Assembly (NCBI GenBank): GCA_002306815.1
Contig: DBTA01000022.1
Span: 62,001-126,000, forward strand
DNA length: 64,000 nt
Direction: 5' to 3'
Source: Dehalococcoidia bacterium UBA1328
Lineage (GTDB): Bacteria; Chloroflexota; Dehalococcoidia; Lucifugimonadales; Lucifugimonadaceae
Shown here: positions 53,475 through 62,352 of the stretch, one piece after another
Layout of the letters: each line of letters starts with the position of its first letter
Numbering within the stretch: the first letter of the stretch is position 1
Made by a program: the position numbers and the translations under genes
Notes under the pieces: generated by a model
Seen by the model: the letters and a program-made list of their open reading frames with translations, nothing else
What the model was told of the DNA's origin: nothing
The model's database searches: none

Positions 53475-54484
53475 ACGCCAGGCGGCACTTCGTCGTCATA
53501 TTCCAGACTAGACGCGCCAGTTGTCTCTACCGGCACAAACGGCTCAGACGAAAGCTCGGTCGCATCATCGCTAGGTACCGCCCGATCCTCGTCCATCGCG
53601 ATCGCGTACTCGATCGCTGTGATCGCGACTTCCATCATACCTTCGTCGGGCTGACGCGTTGTCAGATCCTGGAGCAGGATATTGGGTGAGTTGAAAAGGC
53701 GAATCCAGATATTGTTCTGGTGGGTACCTGCGTACCTAATGAACTCGTAACTAATTCCTGCAATGACCGGAACAAGAACTATTCTCGAAGCGATCAGGAA
53801 CCACATCGGATCTCTTGGGAAGAGCATGAACATAATGATCGAAACAAGTACTACCGTCATCAGGAACGACGTTCCGCAGCGTGGATGAGCTGGTGGGAAG
53901 CGACGAACTGATTCGACTGTTAGCGGCTCTTTGGCTTCGTGGGCGTGGACTACCATGTGTTCAGCACCGTGATAGCCGAAAACGCGCTTAATATCGTCCA
54001 TCTTGCCAATCACCCACACATAGCCGATGAACAAGCCTAGTCGAATTCCACCTTCAACCAGGTTTGCGACAAAATTGTTAGCACCGTTTATTTCAAAGAA
54101 CCTTGAAACCAATACCGGGATCAAGAAGAAAATTACGATTCCCAATAGCAGCGAAACAGTCAGCAATGTCGCCATTGCCAGACCGGAAAGTTGTTGATCC
54201 TGCTCGGGATCCTCGTCCGCCGTCGCCTCGTTTGCGGAAATCGTTAGAGATTTCATTCCGACGAGAAGCGTTTCAAGAAGCACGAGCACTCCCCGAACCA
54301 GAGCGATGTTTCGCAGTGAAGAGTTCGCCCAGCCTTCCAGAGGAATGGAACGACGAACGATGATGCCATCCGGACGTCGTACGGCAAGGGCGGCGCGGCT
54401 TTGACCGCGAATCATGACACCTTCGATGATCGCCTGACCACCGTAGAGAACGGGTTGCTTGTTTGGAGCTTGAGGTGATGCCAA
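53471..54484 (-). CDS. DUF1385 family membrane protein
   Basis: A 337-residue DUF1385 protein. The opening YGGQAIIEGVMIRG is the family signature. Three to five membrane segments follow, and the block GYHGAEHMVVHAHEA through RFPPAHPRCGTSFL near residues 165-200 is also diagnostic. The function is not established. In many bacteria the gene sits next to rpmE (L31) and prfA, as here beside rpmE, which hints at a translation-linked or housekeeping role. Confidence 0.9.
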   Translation of the reverse strand: MASPQAPNKQPVLYGGQAIIEGVMIRGQSRAALAVRRPDGIIVRRSIPLEGWANSSLRNIALVRGVLVLLETLLVGMKSLTISANEATADEDPEQDQQLSGLAMATLLTVSLLLGIVIFFLIPVLVSRFFEINGANNFVANLVEGGIRLGLFIGYVWVIGKMDDIKRVFGYHGAEHMVVHAHEAKEPLTVESVRRFPPAHPRCGTSFLMTVVLVSIIMFMLFPRDPMWFLIASRIVLVPVIAGISYEFIRYAGTHQNNIWIRLFNSPNILLQDLTTRQPDEGMMEVAITAIEYAIAMDEDRAVPSDDATELSSEPFVPVETTGASSLEYDDEVPPGV

Positions 54485-54511
54485 TGCAAGTACTAGAGAA
54501 TCTTTGTTAAT

Positions 54512-54540
54512 AAAAAAGAGGCACCGATTGGCGCCTCTTT
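54512..54540 (-). terminator. Rho-independent terminator of rplU-rpmA-rpmE
   Basis: An 8-bp stem AAAGAGGC / GCCTCTTT. Read on the minus strand it is followed by a run of T (the AAAAAA at 54512-54517). It begins 4 bases after the rpmE stop. Confidence 0.85.
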
Positions 54541-54544
54541 GGTT

Positions 54545-54766
54545 TTAGCTCTTGTCAGTGGAGCCGCCAAGGTTGTATCGGCGCATCATACGCTCGACTC
54601 GTCCCTCGGTGTCGACGATTCTCTGTTCGCCGGTCCAGAACGGGTGACACTTGCTGCAGATCTCAGTCCTCAGGCTTTCTTCTGTGGACCCTACTTCCCA
54701 GCTGTTACCACATGCGCAAGTAACAACTGCGTTCTTGTGATATGTGGGGTGAATGTTGGCTTTCAT
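54545..54766 (-). CDS. rpmE: 50S ribosomal protein L31
   Basis: A 73-residue zinc-type L31: MKANIHPTYHKNAVVTC start and four zinc Cys (17, 19, 37 and 40, as CAC and CSKC). The frame stays open well upstream, but the family begins at ATG 54766, 28 bases after rpmA. Last gene of the ribosomal operon. Confidence 0.95.
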   Translation of the reverse strand: MKANIHPTYHKNAVVTCACGNSWEVGSTEESLRTEICSKCHPFWTGEQRIVDTEGRVERMMRRYNLGGSTDKS

Positions 54767-54794
54767 ATATGTGATGTACCTGACTGAGTCTCGG

Positions 54795-55052
54795 TTAGGA
54801 AACCGGGTCGACGTTGACTCGCTTAACGTCTTTCTTGGCGTAGTCGAAGCGAACCTCGCCATCAATGAGTGAGTAGATGGTGTGGTCTCGACCAATACCG
54901 ACGTTGTCGCCAGTGTGAAACTTAGTACCGCGCTGTCGAACAAGAATCGATCCTGCGGTTACATGCTCACCTGAGAATGCCTTAACGCCCAAGCGCTTGC
55001 CGGCGCTATCGCGACCGTTGCGGGAAGTTCCGCCACCTTTTTTATGTGCCAT
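54795..55052 (-). CDS. rpmA: 50S ribosomal protein L27
   Basis: An 85-residue L27 beginning MAHKKGGGTSRNGRDSAGKR, the highly conserved N-terminus that reaches the peptidyl transferase centre. There is no cleavable N-terminal extension of the Firmicutes type. It lies 38 bases after rplU. Confidence 0.97.
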   Translation of the reverse strand: MAHKKGGGTSRNGRDSAGKRLGVKAFSGEHVTAGSILVRQRGTKFHTGDNVGIGRDHTIYSLIDGEVRFDYAKKDVKRVNVDPVS

Positions 55053-55090
55053 TTAGATGTTCCAGTCTTCTGCAAAGATGTAGGTGTGAA

Positions 55091-55414
55091 CTACTTTGCT
55101 GAGATTGACTTGATCTTTACCGACGTGAAGTTCTGTCGGTGCCCGCGCTTTACGCGCTGGCGAGTCTTGTTCTTATAACGAAGAGCAATGACCTTATCGG
55201 CCTTACCGTGCTGCGAAATCTCGCCAACTACCGTTGCACCTTTTACAGAAGGAGCGCCGACAGAAAGCTTTCCGCCAATTGATGTCATCAATACGCTGTC
55301 AAAAGTGAAGTCAGATCCGACTTCACCAGGAAGGGTTTCAACAGTAACGGTGTCGCCTTGGCGCACTCGGTACTGCTTTCCACCGGTCTTAATAATTGCG
55401 TAGTCTGTTGTCAT
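55091..55414 (-). CDS. rplU: 50S ribosomal protein L21
   Basis: A 107-residue L21: YAIIKTGGKQYRVRQGDTV start and the C-terminal KNKTRQRVKRGHRQNFTSVKI block that binds 23S rRNA. First gene of rplU-rpmA-rpmE; obgE, often next in other genomes, is not present here. Confidence 0.96.
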   Translation of the reverse strand: MTTDYAIIKTGGKQYRVRQGDTVTVETLPGEVGSDFTFDSVLMTSIGGKLSVGAPSVKGATVVGEISQHGKADKVIALRYKNKTRQRVKRGHRQNFTSVKIKSISAK

Positions 55415-55599
55415 TCGTTTTTATCCGTTCGCTGCCCAACCTGAATATTCTATGATCGGTTCTACTGGATGGTCAATTTGATTTTTTGGTGGATTTCCAC
55501 TAGCTGACCTGTTGATGTAGGGTTCAGGCAGTTAAGAGTCGAAATCTCAGAGCTTCGGATTGGAGTTTGAAATGACCTAAGACAGCTCGATGCTAGATG

Positions 55600-56836
55600 G
55601 CACGATCCAGCGTTGACACCGCACTCAGTAGTCTCAATCTAGACGATGACATGTGAGAGATTTTGATCGAACCCTGGAGAGAGTACGGGTTGGACTGCCA
55701 GTCAGAATGGACGACGGAACCGTTCAGTTTCTCCGCGGATACCGCTTTCAACACAATGCTGCCCGCGGACCATAGAGAGGTAGCATGCGCTACCATCCGA
55801 ACGCCGACCTTGGGCACACATGGATCACACACATGCCCTAGGCATGCTGATGACGTGGAAAACGGATCCTGCCGACGTTCCGTTCGGCGGCGCGTAAGGC
55901 AGTGTATCAGTAGATCCCACAGTTTTGAGTCGCAGCGAACTAAATAGATTGCCCCGCCGATATACGCTGTACATGAATCATGTTCTCGATGTGAACAGAG
56001 ATATTCCTGCACCCGATCTGGGAACGAACGCACAAACTATGGCGTGGATCATGGAAGCCTAGGTTCTGTCCACTGTCAGACACCCGGGATCGTAACGGAC
56101 AAAACTGTCGAACTTTGTGGGTCATTCGGCCAGAACGAAGCGCCAAGGTGAGGTGTCGCCGTAGTTGGGTGCAGAGGGCTTGATGACGGCGGTATTGCAT
56201 CGAATCAGAGCACTGTAGCGGTGCAGGGATTCTGGGTAGTCGGCAGTTCAGCTGCCAGAACGATGTTCGACGTAGGTGCCACAGTTATCGCTATTTCAGA
56301 TGTTGAAGGCGCAATCGTCAACACGAAGGGCATCGACGTACCCCCACTTCAAAAAATAGTCTCTGATGGTGGTTCCGTATCCGAATACAAAGATTTCGAT
56401 TGTCTTTCGATTGTCTGGATAACGAATCGCTGTTAGCTCTAGATTGTGACGTGCTGATGCCAGCGGCTATCGAGGACGTAATCACCCCGCAAAATGCAGC
56501 CGATATTCGTGAGCGACTCACCGTTTAGAGAGGCAACCGTCCCGTTACGTCTGCCGCTGAAGAAACACTTAAAGACGCCGGTAAATCAATAATCCGGGCA
56601 TTCTTGCCGATGCATTCGGAATTATCGCGTCTTACTTCAAGCGAACGCAGAACGTCCAAGGTATCTCGATGGGATCTCGAAAGCTTCAATAGAGTACTCG
56701 ACAACAAGATCAATGGCGCTTACGAAGTCAGAAAAGCACAATACGAACTAAGGGAAGGATCTCTGCGCGAGTCCGCATTTGATGCGGCGGTTCGGAGAGT
56801 TGCCGAACTAATCAAGGTTCGAAGTTGCGTAGGTTG
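55600..56836 (+). pseudogene. gdhA: Decayed Glu/Leu/Phe/Val dehydrogenase (glutamate dehydrogenase) gene
   Basis: Pieces of one glutamate dehydrogenase appear in order over all three frames: GLPVRMDDGTVQFLRGYRFQ (from about 55670), MRYHPNADL, MLMTWKTDPADVPFGGA (about 55840-55894), RDIPAPDLGTNAQTMAWIME (to 56056), the dinucleotide domain VAVQGFWVVGSSAARTMFDV (about 56215), then DVLMPAAIEDVITPQNAADI and WDLESFNRVLDNKINGAYEV. At least four frameshifts and stops at 55773, 55895, 56060, 56149 and 56521 or so break it. The active enzyme made or used glutamate with NAD(P). Order and similarity leave little doubt about identity. Confidence 0.88.
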
Positions 56837-56843
56837 ATCGGTG

Positions 56844-58238
56844 TTATGCCGGTGAAATCTCGAATTTTGGGATCAAAATCCCGTTCTCCCTCGCGTGGAG
56901 AATTTCGGCGTCAAGACTCGCCGAAATAAGAAGCTTATTACCGTTGATGTTCCGCGTAGATTCAAGCGCAGTAACTAGCTTTGGATATCTAGCGCTCTCG
57001 CGCGTATAGTCGTTGAATATCCGATCACCCTGGACATCGGACCATGGCGCAAGTTGAAGCTGGTTATCTTTATTAATGTAAATATCTCTTCGTTCGCTTA
57101 GTCGACGAGAGATGACTCGTTCATAGCCTTCGACCATTGCTTGAGGCGAGAAGGTTTCACGGATCAGTGTTCGTCCTGCTTCAAGTTGATCAGCTTCTCC
57201 CGAAGCAGCTGATAGAACTGCATCAGCAGCAGAAGACATATCGCCGTATGGGGTGAGAGTTACTCCAGCAATATCCGCAAATTCTCGCAGAGCACCAACG
57301 CGAGAACAAACGACCGGCGTGCCGTTGGCCACCGACTCCATTGGGACAAGCCCAAAACTTTCGATAAACGAACCAATACATAGAGTTACATCGCCGGCAG
57401 CTAGATACGAAGGTATTTCTGACGGCGATAGCCATTCATGTAGTTCGACAATACTCTCAGCGTCATGCTCTGCAGCAAGCTGCTGAACTTCGTCCGATTC
57501 ACTTGCTGCTTCATCAAAGCCTGATCCTTTCGGATACATCGGCAGCAGTAATCTCACATTCCGTGAAGATTCTCGTAGTTGAACTTCAACTGCAGTTCGG
57601 AACGCCTCAACCAATCCTTTAGTTGGTTCAGGTCGATGTGGAAATAAAAGGATCAGATCGTCTTTGGAACGTGGAGCAATGCCATCTGGGAGTTTGGGTT
57701 CGGGAAGTTCTGCGTGAACTTCTACTCCGTTCGGAATGGTACAAACACTCTCTATCGATTCTTTACCCGTAATAGCAGCAGTCGTCTCGATACAAGACTT
57801 CAAGTAGTTACTTGGGACGATGGTTGTAGTGGCGTCGAAAGCCAGTGTCGATACCAGTGCCTCTTCGTAAACATAATCGTGAATCGAACGAACAATGTCG
57901 GTTTCCCCAAGCGCATGTCTCAGGTAGACCGCATCAGCGTGTAGATAAACACGATCCCCCCAATCGGCCATTTCACTCAATACTTGAGTCGTTGCTGCAA
58001 GCTTGAATGGTGGAACCTGATGAGTCGCTGGAAATGAACCACGAAGCTTCAGTTCCGGATGGACTCCCACCCCTGAAATCTCGAACTCACCAGAGTGCGC
58101 CGATGTACCGGTACACCACACCTGAACGTCGTGACCATTCCGGGCAAGTCCGGTCAGTACGTCAACAAGAATCTTCTGAGATCCTCCAATGACTACATCA
58201 GGAAGAAGCGGAGCGACTGATACAGCTGCAATTCGCAC
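56844..58238 (-). CDS. GT-B family 4-type glycosyltransferase with C-terminal extension
   Basis: A 464-residue GT4-like glycosyltransferase. The N-terminal acceptor domain opens with IAAVSVAPLLPDVVIGGSQK. The donor domain has LLFPHRPEPTKGLVEAF and the EX7E-type segment SFIESFGLVPMESVANGTPVV near residue 290. After the usual end (near residue 385) there is an extra segment of about 75 residues (YINKDNQLQLAPWSDVQG onwards) that I do not recognise. Probably acts on surface glycans or glycolipids. Donor and acceptor unknown. Confidence 0.86.
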   Translation of the reverse strand: MRIAAVSVAPLLPDVVIGGSQKILVDVLTGLARNGHDVQVWCTGTSAHSGEFEISGVGVHPELKLRGSFPATHQVPPFKLAATTQVLSEMADWGDRVYLHADAVYLRHALGETDIVRSIHDYVYEEALVSTLAFDATTTIVPSNYLKSCIETTAAITGKESIESVCTIPNGVEVHAELPEPKLPDGIAPRSKDDLILLFPHRPEPTKGLVEAFRTAVEVQLRESSRNVRLLLPMYPKGSGFDEAASESDEVQQLAAEHDAESIVELHEWLSPSEIPSYLAAGDVTLCIGSFIESFGLVPMESVANGTPVVCSRVGALREFADIAGVTLTPYGDMSSAADAVLSAASGEADQLEAGRTLIRETFSPQAMVEGYERVISRRLSERRDIYINKDNQLQLAPWSDVQGDRIFNDYTRESARYPKLVTALESTRNINGNKLLISASLDAEILHARENGILIPKFEISPA

Positions 58239-58246
58239 GAGATCAC

Positions 58247-58762
58247 CTACGAATCAGAATCTTCGGAGTTTGACGCGTCTGAAAATCCACCAAATTGGCG
58301 TTGAAACCAAACCAACGGATTGCCATCGTCAACCTGAATGTACTCAACTTCTCCGATAAACACTGTATGGTCACCAGCTGTATGGGCGGCTGTGACGCGA
58401 CAATTCATCGCAGCGATCGAACCGGAAATTACGGGCATCCCCTCTAGATCGGTTAGCGATGATGCATCAAGATCGCCTCGTTTCTCGGCGGGACTGGCGA
58501 AGTGCAAAGCAATATCACTCTGGCTTTCGTCGAGAATACTCATCCCGAATCGACCGCTGTTTTCAATCAGTACATGAGATTGCCGAGTTTCACCTATGAC
58601 TGCTAGAACCAGCGGTGGATCGAGCGAAGCCGATGTCACACTGCTCGCTGTCATTCCGTGAACGGAACCGTCGGGTTCAAGCGTCGTAATCACGCTCACA
58701 CCTGTCGCAAATCTCGACCAAGCATCGCGATATTTGTCACCAATGGACGCTGCGGTCTGCAA
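58247..58762 (-). CDS. Flavin reductase-like FMN-binding split-barrel protein
   Basis: A 171-residue flavin reductase domain protein (HpaC-like). The blocks SRFATGVSVITTLEPDGSVHGMTASS and VLAVIGETRQSHVLIENSGRFGM, and the late HTVFIGEVEYIQ strand, are typical. Such enzymes hand reduced FMN to a partner monooxygenase; none is adjacent. It lies 8 bases before the glycosyltransferase gene on the same strand. Confidence 0.88.
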   Translation of the reverse strand: MQTAASIGDKYRDAWSRFATGVSVITTLEPDGSVHGMTASSVTSASLDPPLVLAVIGETRQSHVLIENSGRFGMSILDESQSDIALHFASPAEKRGDLDASSLTDLEGMPVISGSIAAMNCRVTAAHTAGDHTVFIGEVEYIQVDDGNPLVWFQRQFGGFSDASNSEDSDS

Positions 58763-58838
58763 TCAGGTGATTCCTCAAAAGTTATTTTGGTCCACAGCAC
58801 AATCTCTGGGATGTGCGCAAGTATAGCCGTCAACAGAC

Positions 58839-59936
58839 TTACCGCTGACGCCACATAACAGGTTTAGGATCGACGTAGCCCGAAAGTTCAACGTATGCGT
58901 TGCCCGACACGGGAGTCCCATCTTGTGTCCCGCCAACCGCCACCTTGCCTTCCCAGTATGTTGACGCAGCCGGGAGTCCACCTTGGACTTCTTGATCGAG
59001 TACCAACGGCATTAGAGTCAACTCAAGGTCAAGGCTCTCGACCGAGAGATTCCACCCTGACGGGTACGTGCCGCCAGTAGAGGGACTTGTCCAACGGTCG
59101 AGTACGTCCACTTTTATTCCGCCGACATCTCCGGTCAAGTGCGTGACAACTCCGTCAGGTGTCATGTAAGTTCCGTAAGTCTCGATTACTTCGCCGTCGG
59201 TGCCCCGTGATTCCGTAATCATCAACGAACCTCCACGTTCGAGCTGAACAGCAAACCATTGCCACCCCGCCGGTTTGCCAAGAACGAAGAAATCACCCCA
59301 CTGCTGATCGAACCAGCTCGTTCCATTCACATTGAATGTTTCGCCATCAATCACCAACTGACCTGTCGCCGTTTGGCGCGGCCAGGAGTAGTAGTAAGTT
59401 GACCCTATCTCAGTCGGAATCCAACCGATTTCTTTGTGCAGCATCACTTCTGTTTCAGACACGAGATCAAGCGTGAGAGATACGACTTCAGATGTCGCCT
59501 CAACTGCATGAGTACCCGGTGTATCACCTACTCGGTAAACCCAGTCGGCAATTTCAATTTCTAGCGAATTTGAGTCTGATTCAGGTAGCCCAGCCGTGGC
59601 GCGAGACACCTCGTAATGTTCACCGCTCTCAACATCTATAACCCCAAGTTGTGCCACTAAATTTGATTCATTCGATCCGTCTTGTGCTTTGAACACTACA
59701 AAATGGAAACCGAACTCCCGGCCATTCTCCGATTCAAGATGTCCGTTGTGGTACCACCATTCGAGTCGTGAATCGTGGGCGAATTGATCCTCTGGAAACT
59801 CAATCGGTTCAGGCGGAGGAGTCGGATCCGGCACGGACCCAATCCGTACTACGCTGGGCTCGCCTGATTTGATGCATCCTGCCAGAACGAAAACCAGCAA
59901 GAGCGGCAAAATGAGTGCCCGCAGTAGATCAGTCAA
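58839..59936 (-). CDS. AttH/CrtC-type lipocalin-like lipoprotein
   Basis: A 365-residue lipoprotein with signal and lipobox FVLAGC (Cys21) followed by a double lipocalin-like fold. The family blocks are DSRLEWWYHNGHLESENGREFGFHF near residue 55 and SWFDQQWGDFFVLGKPAGWQWFAVQL near residue 205. Relatives include AttH, hydroxyneurosporene synthase CrtC and Svf1. Carotenoid hydration is unlikely here, since no carotenoid genes are near and the protein is exported. It overlaps the upstream MMPL gene by 8 bases, suggesting a joint role in lipid handling at the cell surface. Confidence 0.85.
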   Translation of the reverse strand: MTDLLRALILPLLLVFVLAGCIKSGEPSVVRIGSVPDPTPPPEPIEFPEDQFAHDSRLEWWYHNGHLESENGREFGFHFVVFKAQDGSNESNLVAQLGVIDVESGEHYEVSRATAGLPESDSNSLEIEIADWVYRVGDTPGTHAVEATSEVVSLTLDLVSETEVMLHKEIGWIPTEIGSTYYYSWPRQTATGQLVIDGETFNVNGTSWFDQQWGDFFVLGKPAGWQWFAVQLERGGSLMITESRGTDGEVIETYGTYMTPDGVVTHLTGDVGGIKVDVLDRWTSPSTGGTYPSGWNLSVESLDLELTLMPLVLDQEVQGGLPAASTYWEGKVAVGGTQDGTPVSGNAYVELSGYVDPKPVMWRQR

Positions 59937-62163
59937 GTCGCTTCACCTCTGGCAGAACACGATCTAGCCATCCCGGCAACCACCAGTTCCACGGACCCGC
60001 TATACGCATGATCGCCGGAGCCACCAACGCTCTGACCAACGTGACATCTACGAAAACCGCGATTGCAAGTCCTAGTCCAATCGCTTTTACGACCACGACA
60101 TCAGCCAGAACAAAGCTTGAAGCAACAATGATGAGGATCGATGCGGCACCGGTGATGATTAGCCCACTTCGCTGGAGACCCTCAGCAACGCTCGCAACGT
60201 TGTCGCCAGTTCGGTCGTACGCTTCGGAAACTCGGGAGAGCAGGAATATTTCGTAGTCCATACTCAAACCGAAAATGATCGCGAATAGCAAGATCGGTAA
60301 CGTCGCTTCAATCACGCCCATTGCCTGAAAATTCAGGACGCCACTTAAGTTTCCTTCCTGGAATACGAAAACTAGTGCTCCGTAGCTGGCAAGAATTGAA
60401 AGAACGTTCAGTATCACCGCCTTAAGTGGCAGGATCACCGAACGGAACAGAAATAGTAGCGACACATATGTGACGATTAAGACCGCTGCAACTATGTACG
60501 GGAATTTTCCATAAAGAGTGTTGATGATGTCGGTGATTTCGCTCGGACCTCCACCAACATGCAACTCCCCCTGTGCAGGGATCAACGCGCGGATATCGGT
60601 AACCAATTGCCTTGTTTCGGGCCAGAACGGATGAAAGTCACTCTGAACGAGATACATAACCGCGCCAGGTCGCACAGACTCTTCCACGATTCGCTTCAAC
60701 GCGACGTCAGTGATCGAATCCGGATGTGTATACAAAATGATGTACTGTTCCGTACCCAACGTCCGATCGACATTCACGATGCTCGAAACGTTGGTTACCC
60801 CTTCGAGTCTTTCGAGGGCATGTCCTATGTCGTAAGCCTTCCGGATGTTTTCTGCTTGGAACGGATCGGCACTCGACGATTCATCACTCGGATCAGCAAA
60901 CGTATAGACGACTGGAATCACGGTTTGAAGAGCGAATCCTAACTCATCGCGGAGCACATCGAATCCCTGTCGAGATTCGAGAGAATCGGGAAGGATGGTG
61001 GCATCGACCGTCCCCAGGCGCATCGACAAGGCTGGCACCGCCAGCAACACAAGGACGGTAGAGGTGGGTACAAGGACCAGCCACGGGCGTTTCATTACCC
61101 AGTTCGATAGCGGGAGCCAGATGCTGATCCTCGGATTCGCCGCCCAGTTTGGCAGTACACGAAACCGATTCACCCGTTCACCGAGAATAGCCAGGATTGC
61201 CGGCATCAGAGTCAACGCGGCTAGCAGGGCAGCGAAAATTACTGCCACTGCTCCAATCCCGACAGATCTAAGCATCATTACGTCGAACGTGACTAGACTC
61301 AGCAATCCGATCAGGCTTGTCACTGCTGAGAAAAGAATCGCCTTCCCCGCACGCGAATGAGCTCCAATAACTGCTTCATCAACAGACTTACCAGTGCGAA
61401 GTTCCTCCTGGAAACGCGAGGTATAGAAGAGCGAGTAATCGATCCCAATGCCGATTCCGAGCAGACTCACGATGTTCAGGGCAAACACCGACATATCCAC
61501 TCCTTGAGACATGAAGAACACAATCGCAACACCTACAAGCACTCCTCCCCCCCCAACCGCTGCTGGAAGAACGGCAGCAACAAGAGTTCCGAACACTATT
61601 AGCAGCGCAATAGTCGCGATAGGGAACGCAACCGTTTCTCCTCGCCTTAGATCGCGCTCGCTGGCAAGAGAAATGTCTCGGTAGAGAGCTGGACCACCTG
61701 TGATGATCAACTCAAGAGGTCCGGGATCAACAACATCAGAGACCACTTCAATAAATTCGACCGACTCCTCAAGCTCGATCGTAAGTCCCGCGGAAACATG
61801 AACTGTGTTGCTCTGAGAGGAAGCGCGCGACGGGTCGTCCAAGTGCGTGATTATTGATGCAACTTCGGGGTAATCGGCTAGTCCCTCCACCGCTTCATCA
61901 ACAGCAACGGTGAACCGCGGATCGAACACAGACCATTCAGGATGGCTGAAAACAAAGTCGATCGTCAGAGAACTGAGTTCAAGTCGCTCTTGCAGCAGCT
62001 GACGCGCTTGCACTGACGGGAACGATTCATTCGAGAACCCTCCTGGTTTTAAAAACTCCGCAGCACGTGGGAAGAATGGCGCGCCCACCAGAACGATTAC
62101 AACCCAGGCTGAGAGAACCAGATATTTTCGCCGAACTATAAGTTCGCCAGTTACTGTAAGCAT
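59929..62163 (-). CDS. MMPL/RND family transporter
   Basis: A 744-residue RND-type protein with about 12 membrane helices in two halves, each followed after its first helix by a large outer domain. Proton-relay type Asp-Tyr pairs are seen in GIGIDYSLFYTSRFQEEL and GLSMDYEIFLLSRVSEAYDR. Related MMPL proteins move lipids or hydrophobic compounds. It is coupled to the AttH-like lipoprotein gene, its likely partner. A run of eight G in the coding strand (61547-61554) encodes GGGG. Confidence 0.92.
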   Translation of the reverse strand: MLTVTGELIVRRKYLVLSAWVVIVLVGAPFFPRAAEFLKPGGFSNESFPSVQARQLLQERLELSSLTIDFVFSHPEWSVFDPRFTVAVDEAVEGLADYPEVASIITHLDDPSRASSQSNTVHVSAGLTIELEESVEFIEVVSDVVDPGPLELIITGGPALYRDISLASERDLRRGETVAFPIATIALLIVFGTLVAAVLPAAVGGGGVLVGVAIVFFMSQGVDMSVFALNIVSLLGIGIGIDYSLFYTSRFQEELRTGKSVDEAVIGAHSRAGKAILFSAVTSLIGLLSLVTFDVMMLRSVGIGAVAVIFAALLAALTLMPAILAILGERVNRFRVLPNWAANPRISIWLPLSNWVMKRPWLVLVPTSTVLVLLAVPALSMRLGTVDATILPDSLESRQGFDVLRDELGFALQTVIPVVYTFADPSDESSSADPFQAENIRKAYDIGHALERLEGVTNVSSIVNVDRTLGTEQYIILYTHPDSITDVALKRIVEESVRPGAVMYLVQSDFHPFWPETRQLVTDIRALIPAQGELHVGGGPSEITDIINTLYGKFPYIVAAVLIVTYVSLLFLFRSVILPLKAVILNVLSILASYGALVFVFQEGNLSGVLNFQAMGVIEATLPILLFAIIFGLSMDYEIFLLSRVSEAYDRTGDNVASVAEGLQRSGLIITGAASILIIVASSFVLADVVVVKAIGLGLAIAVFVDVTLVRALVAPAIMRIAGPWNWWLPGWLDRVLPEVKRLD

Positions 62164-62285
62164 TCGTTAATTGCGAGCCAGTAGAGATTATTTCATCAGG
62201 TAAAACTGTCATACGTACGGATAGCTTGACCGGTCAGACCTGTGAGAATTAATAAATACAGGATCAAATTTCACTTTTTGTACCC

Positions 62286-62335
62286 ACTAAACTTACCGGG
62301 CTGCCGTAACAACGTGGCAGCCCGGTAAGTTTAGT
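62286..62335. terminator. 20-bp stem hairpin downstream of gyrA
   Basis: 62286-62305 and 62316-62335 are perfectly complementary around a 10-base loop. The hairpin lies 18 bases beyond the gyrA stop. A TCTTTT follows on the plus strand; on the minus strand the T tract is missing, so termination for gyrA would be atypical. Confidence 0.7.
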
Positions 62336-62352
62336 CTTTTATCCGAGGGGTT

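Noticed and set aside
54767..54943. A 59-codon N-terminal extension of L31.
   Set aside because: It lies over the end of rpmA on the same strand, and the conserved L31 N-terminus begins at 54766.
55593..56033. An open minus-strand frame of 146 codons.
   Set aside because: It is antisense to the recognisable glutamate dehydrogenase remnant and shows no family features.
61547..61554. A run of eight C/G in the MMPL gene as a phase-variation tract.
   Set aside because: The tract encodes a Gly run that fits the helix region and is only eight bases long. Nothing shows length variation from one sequence.
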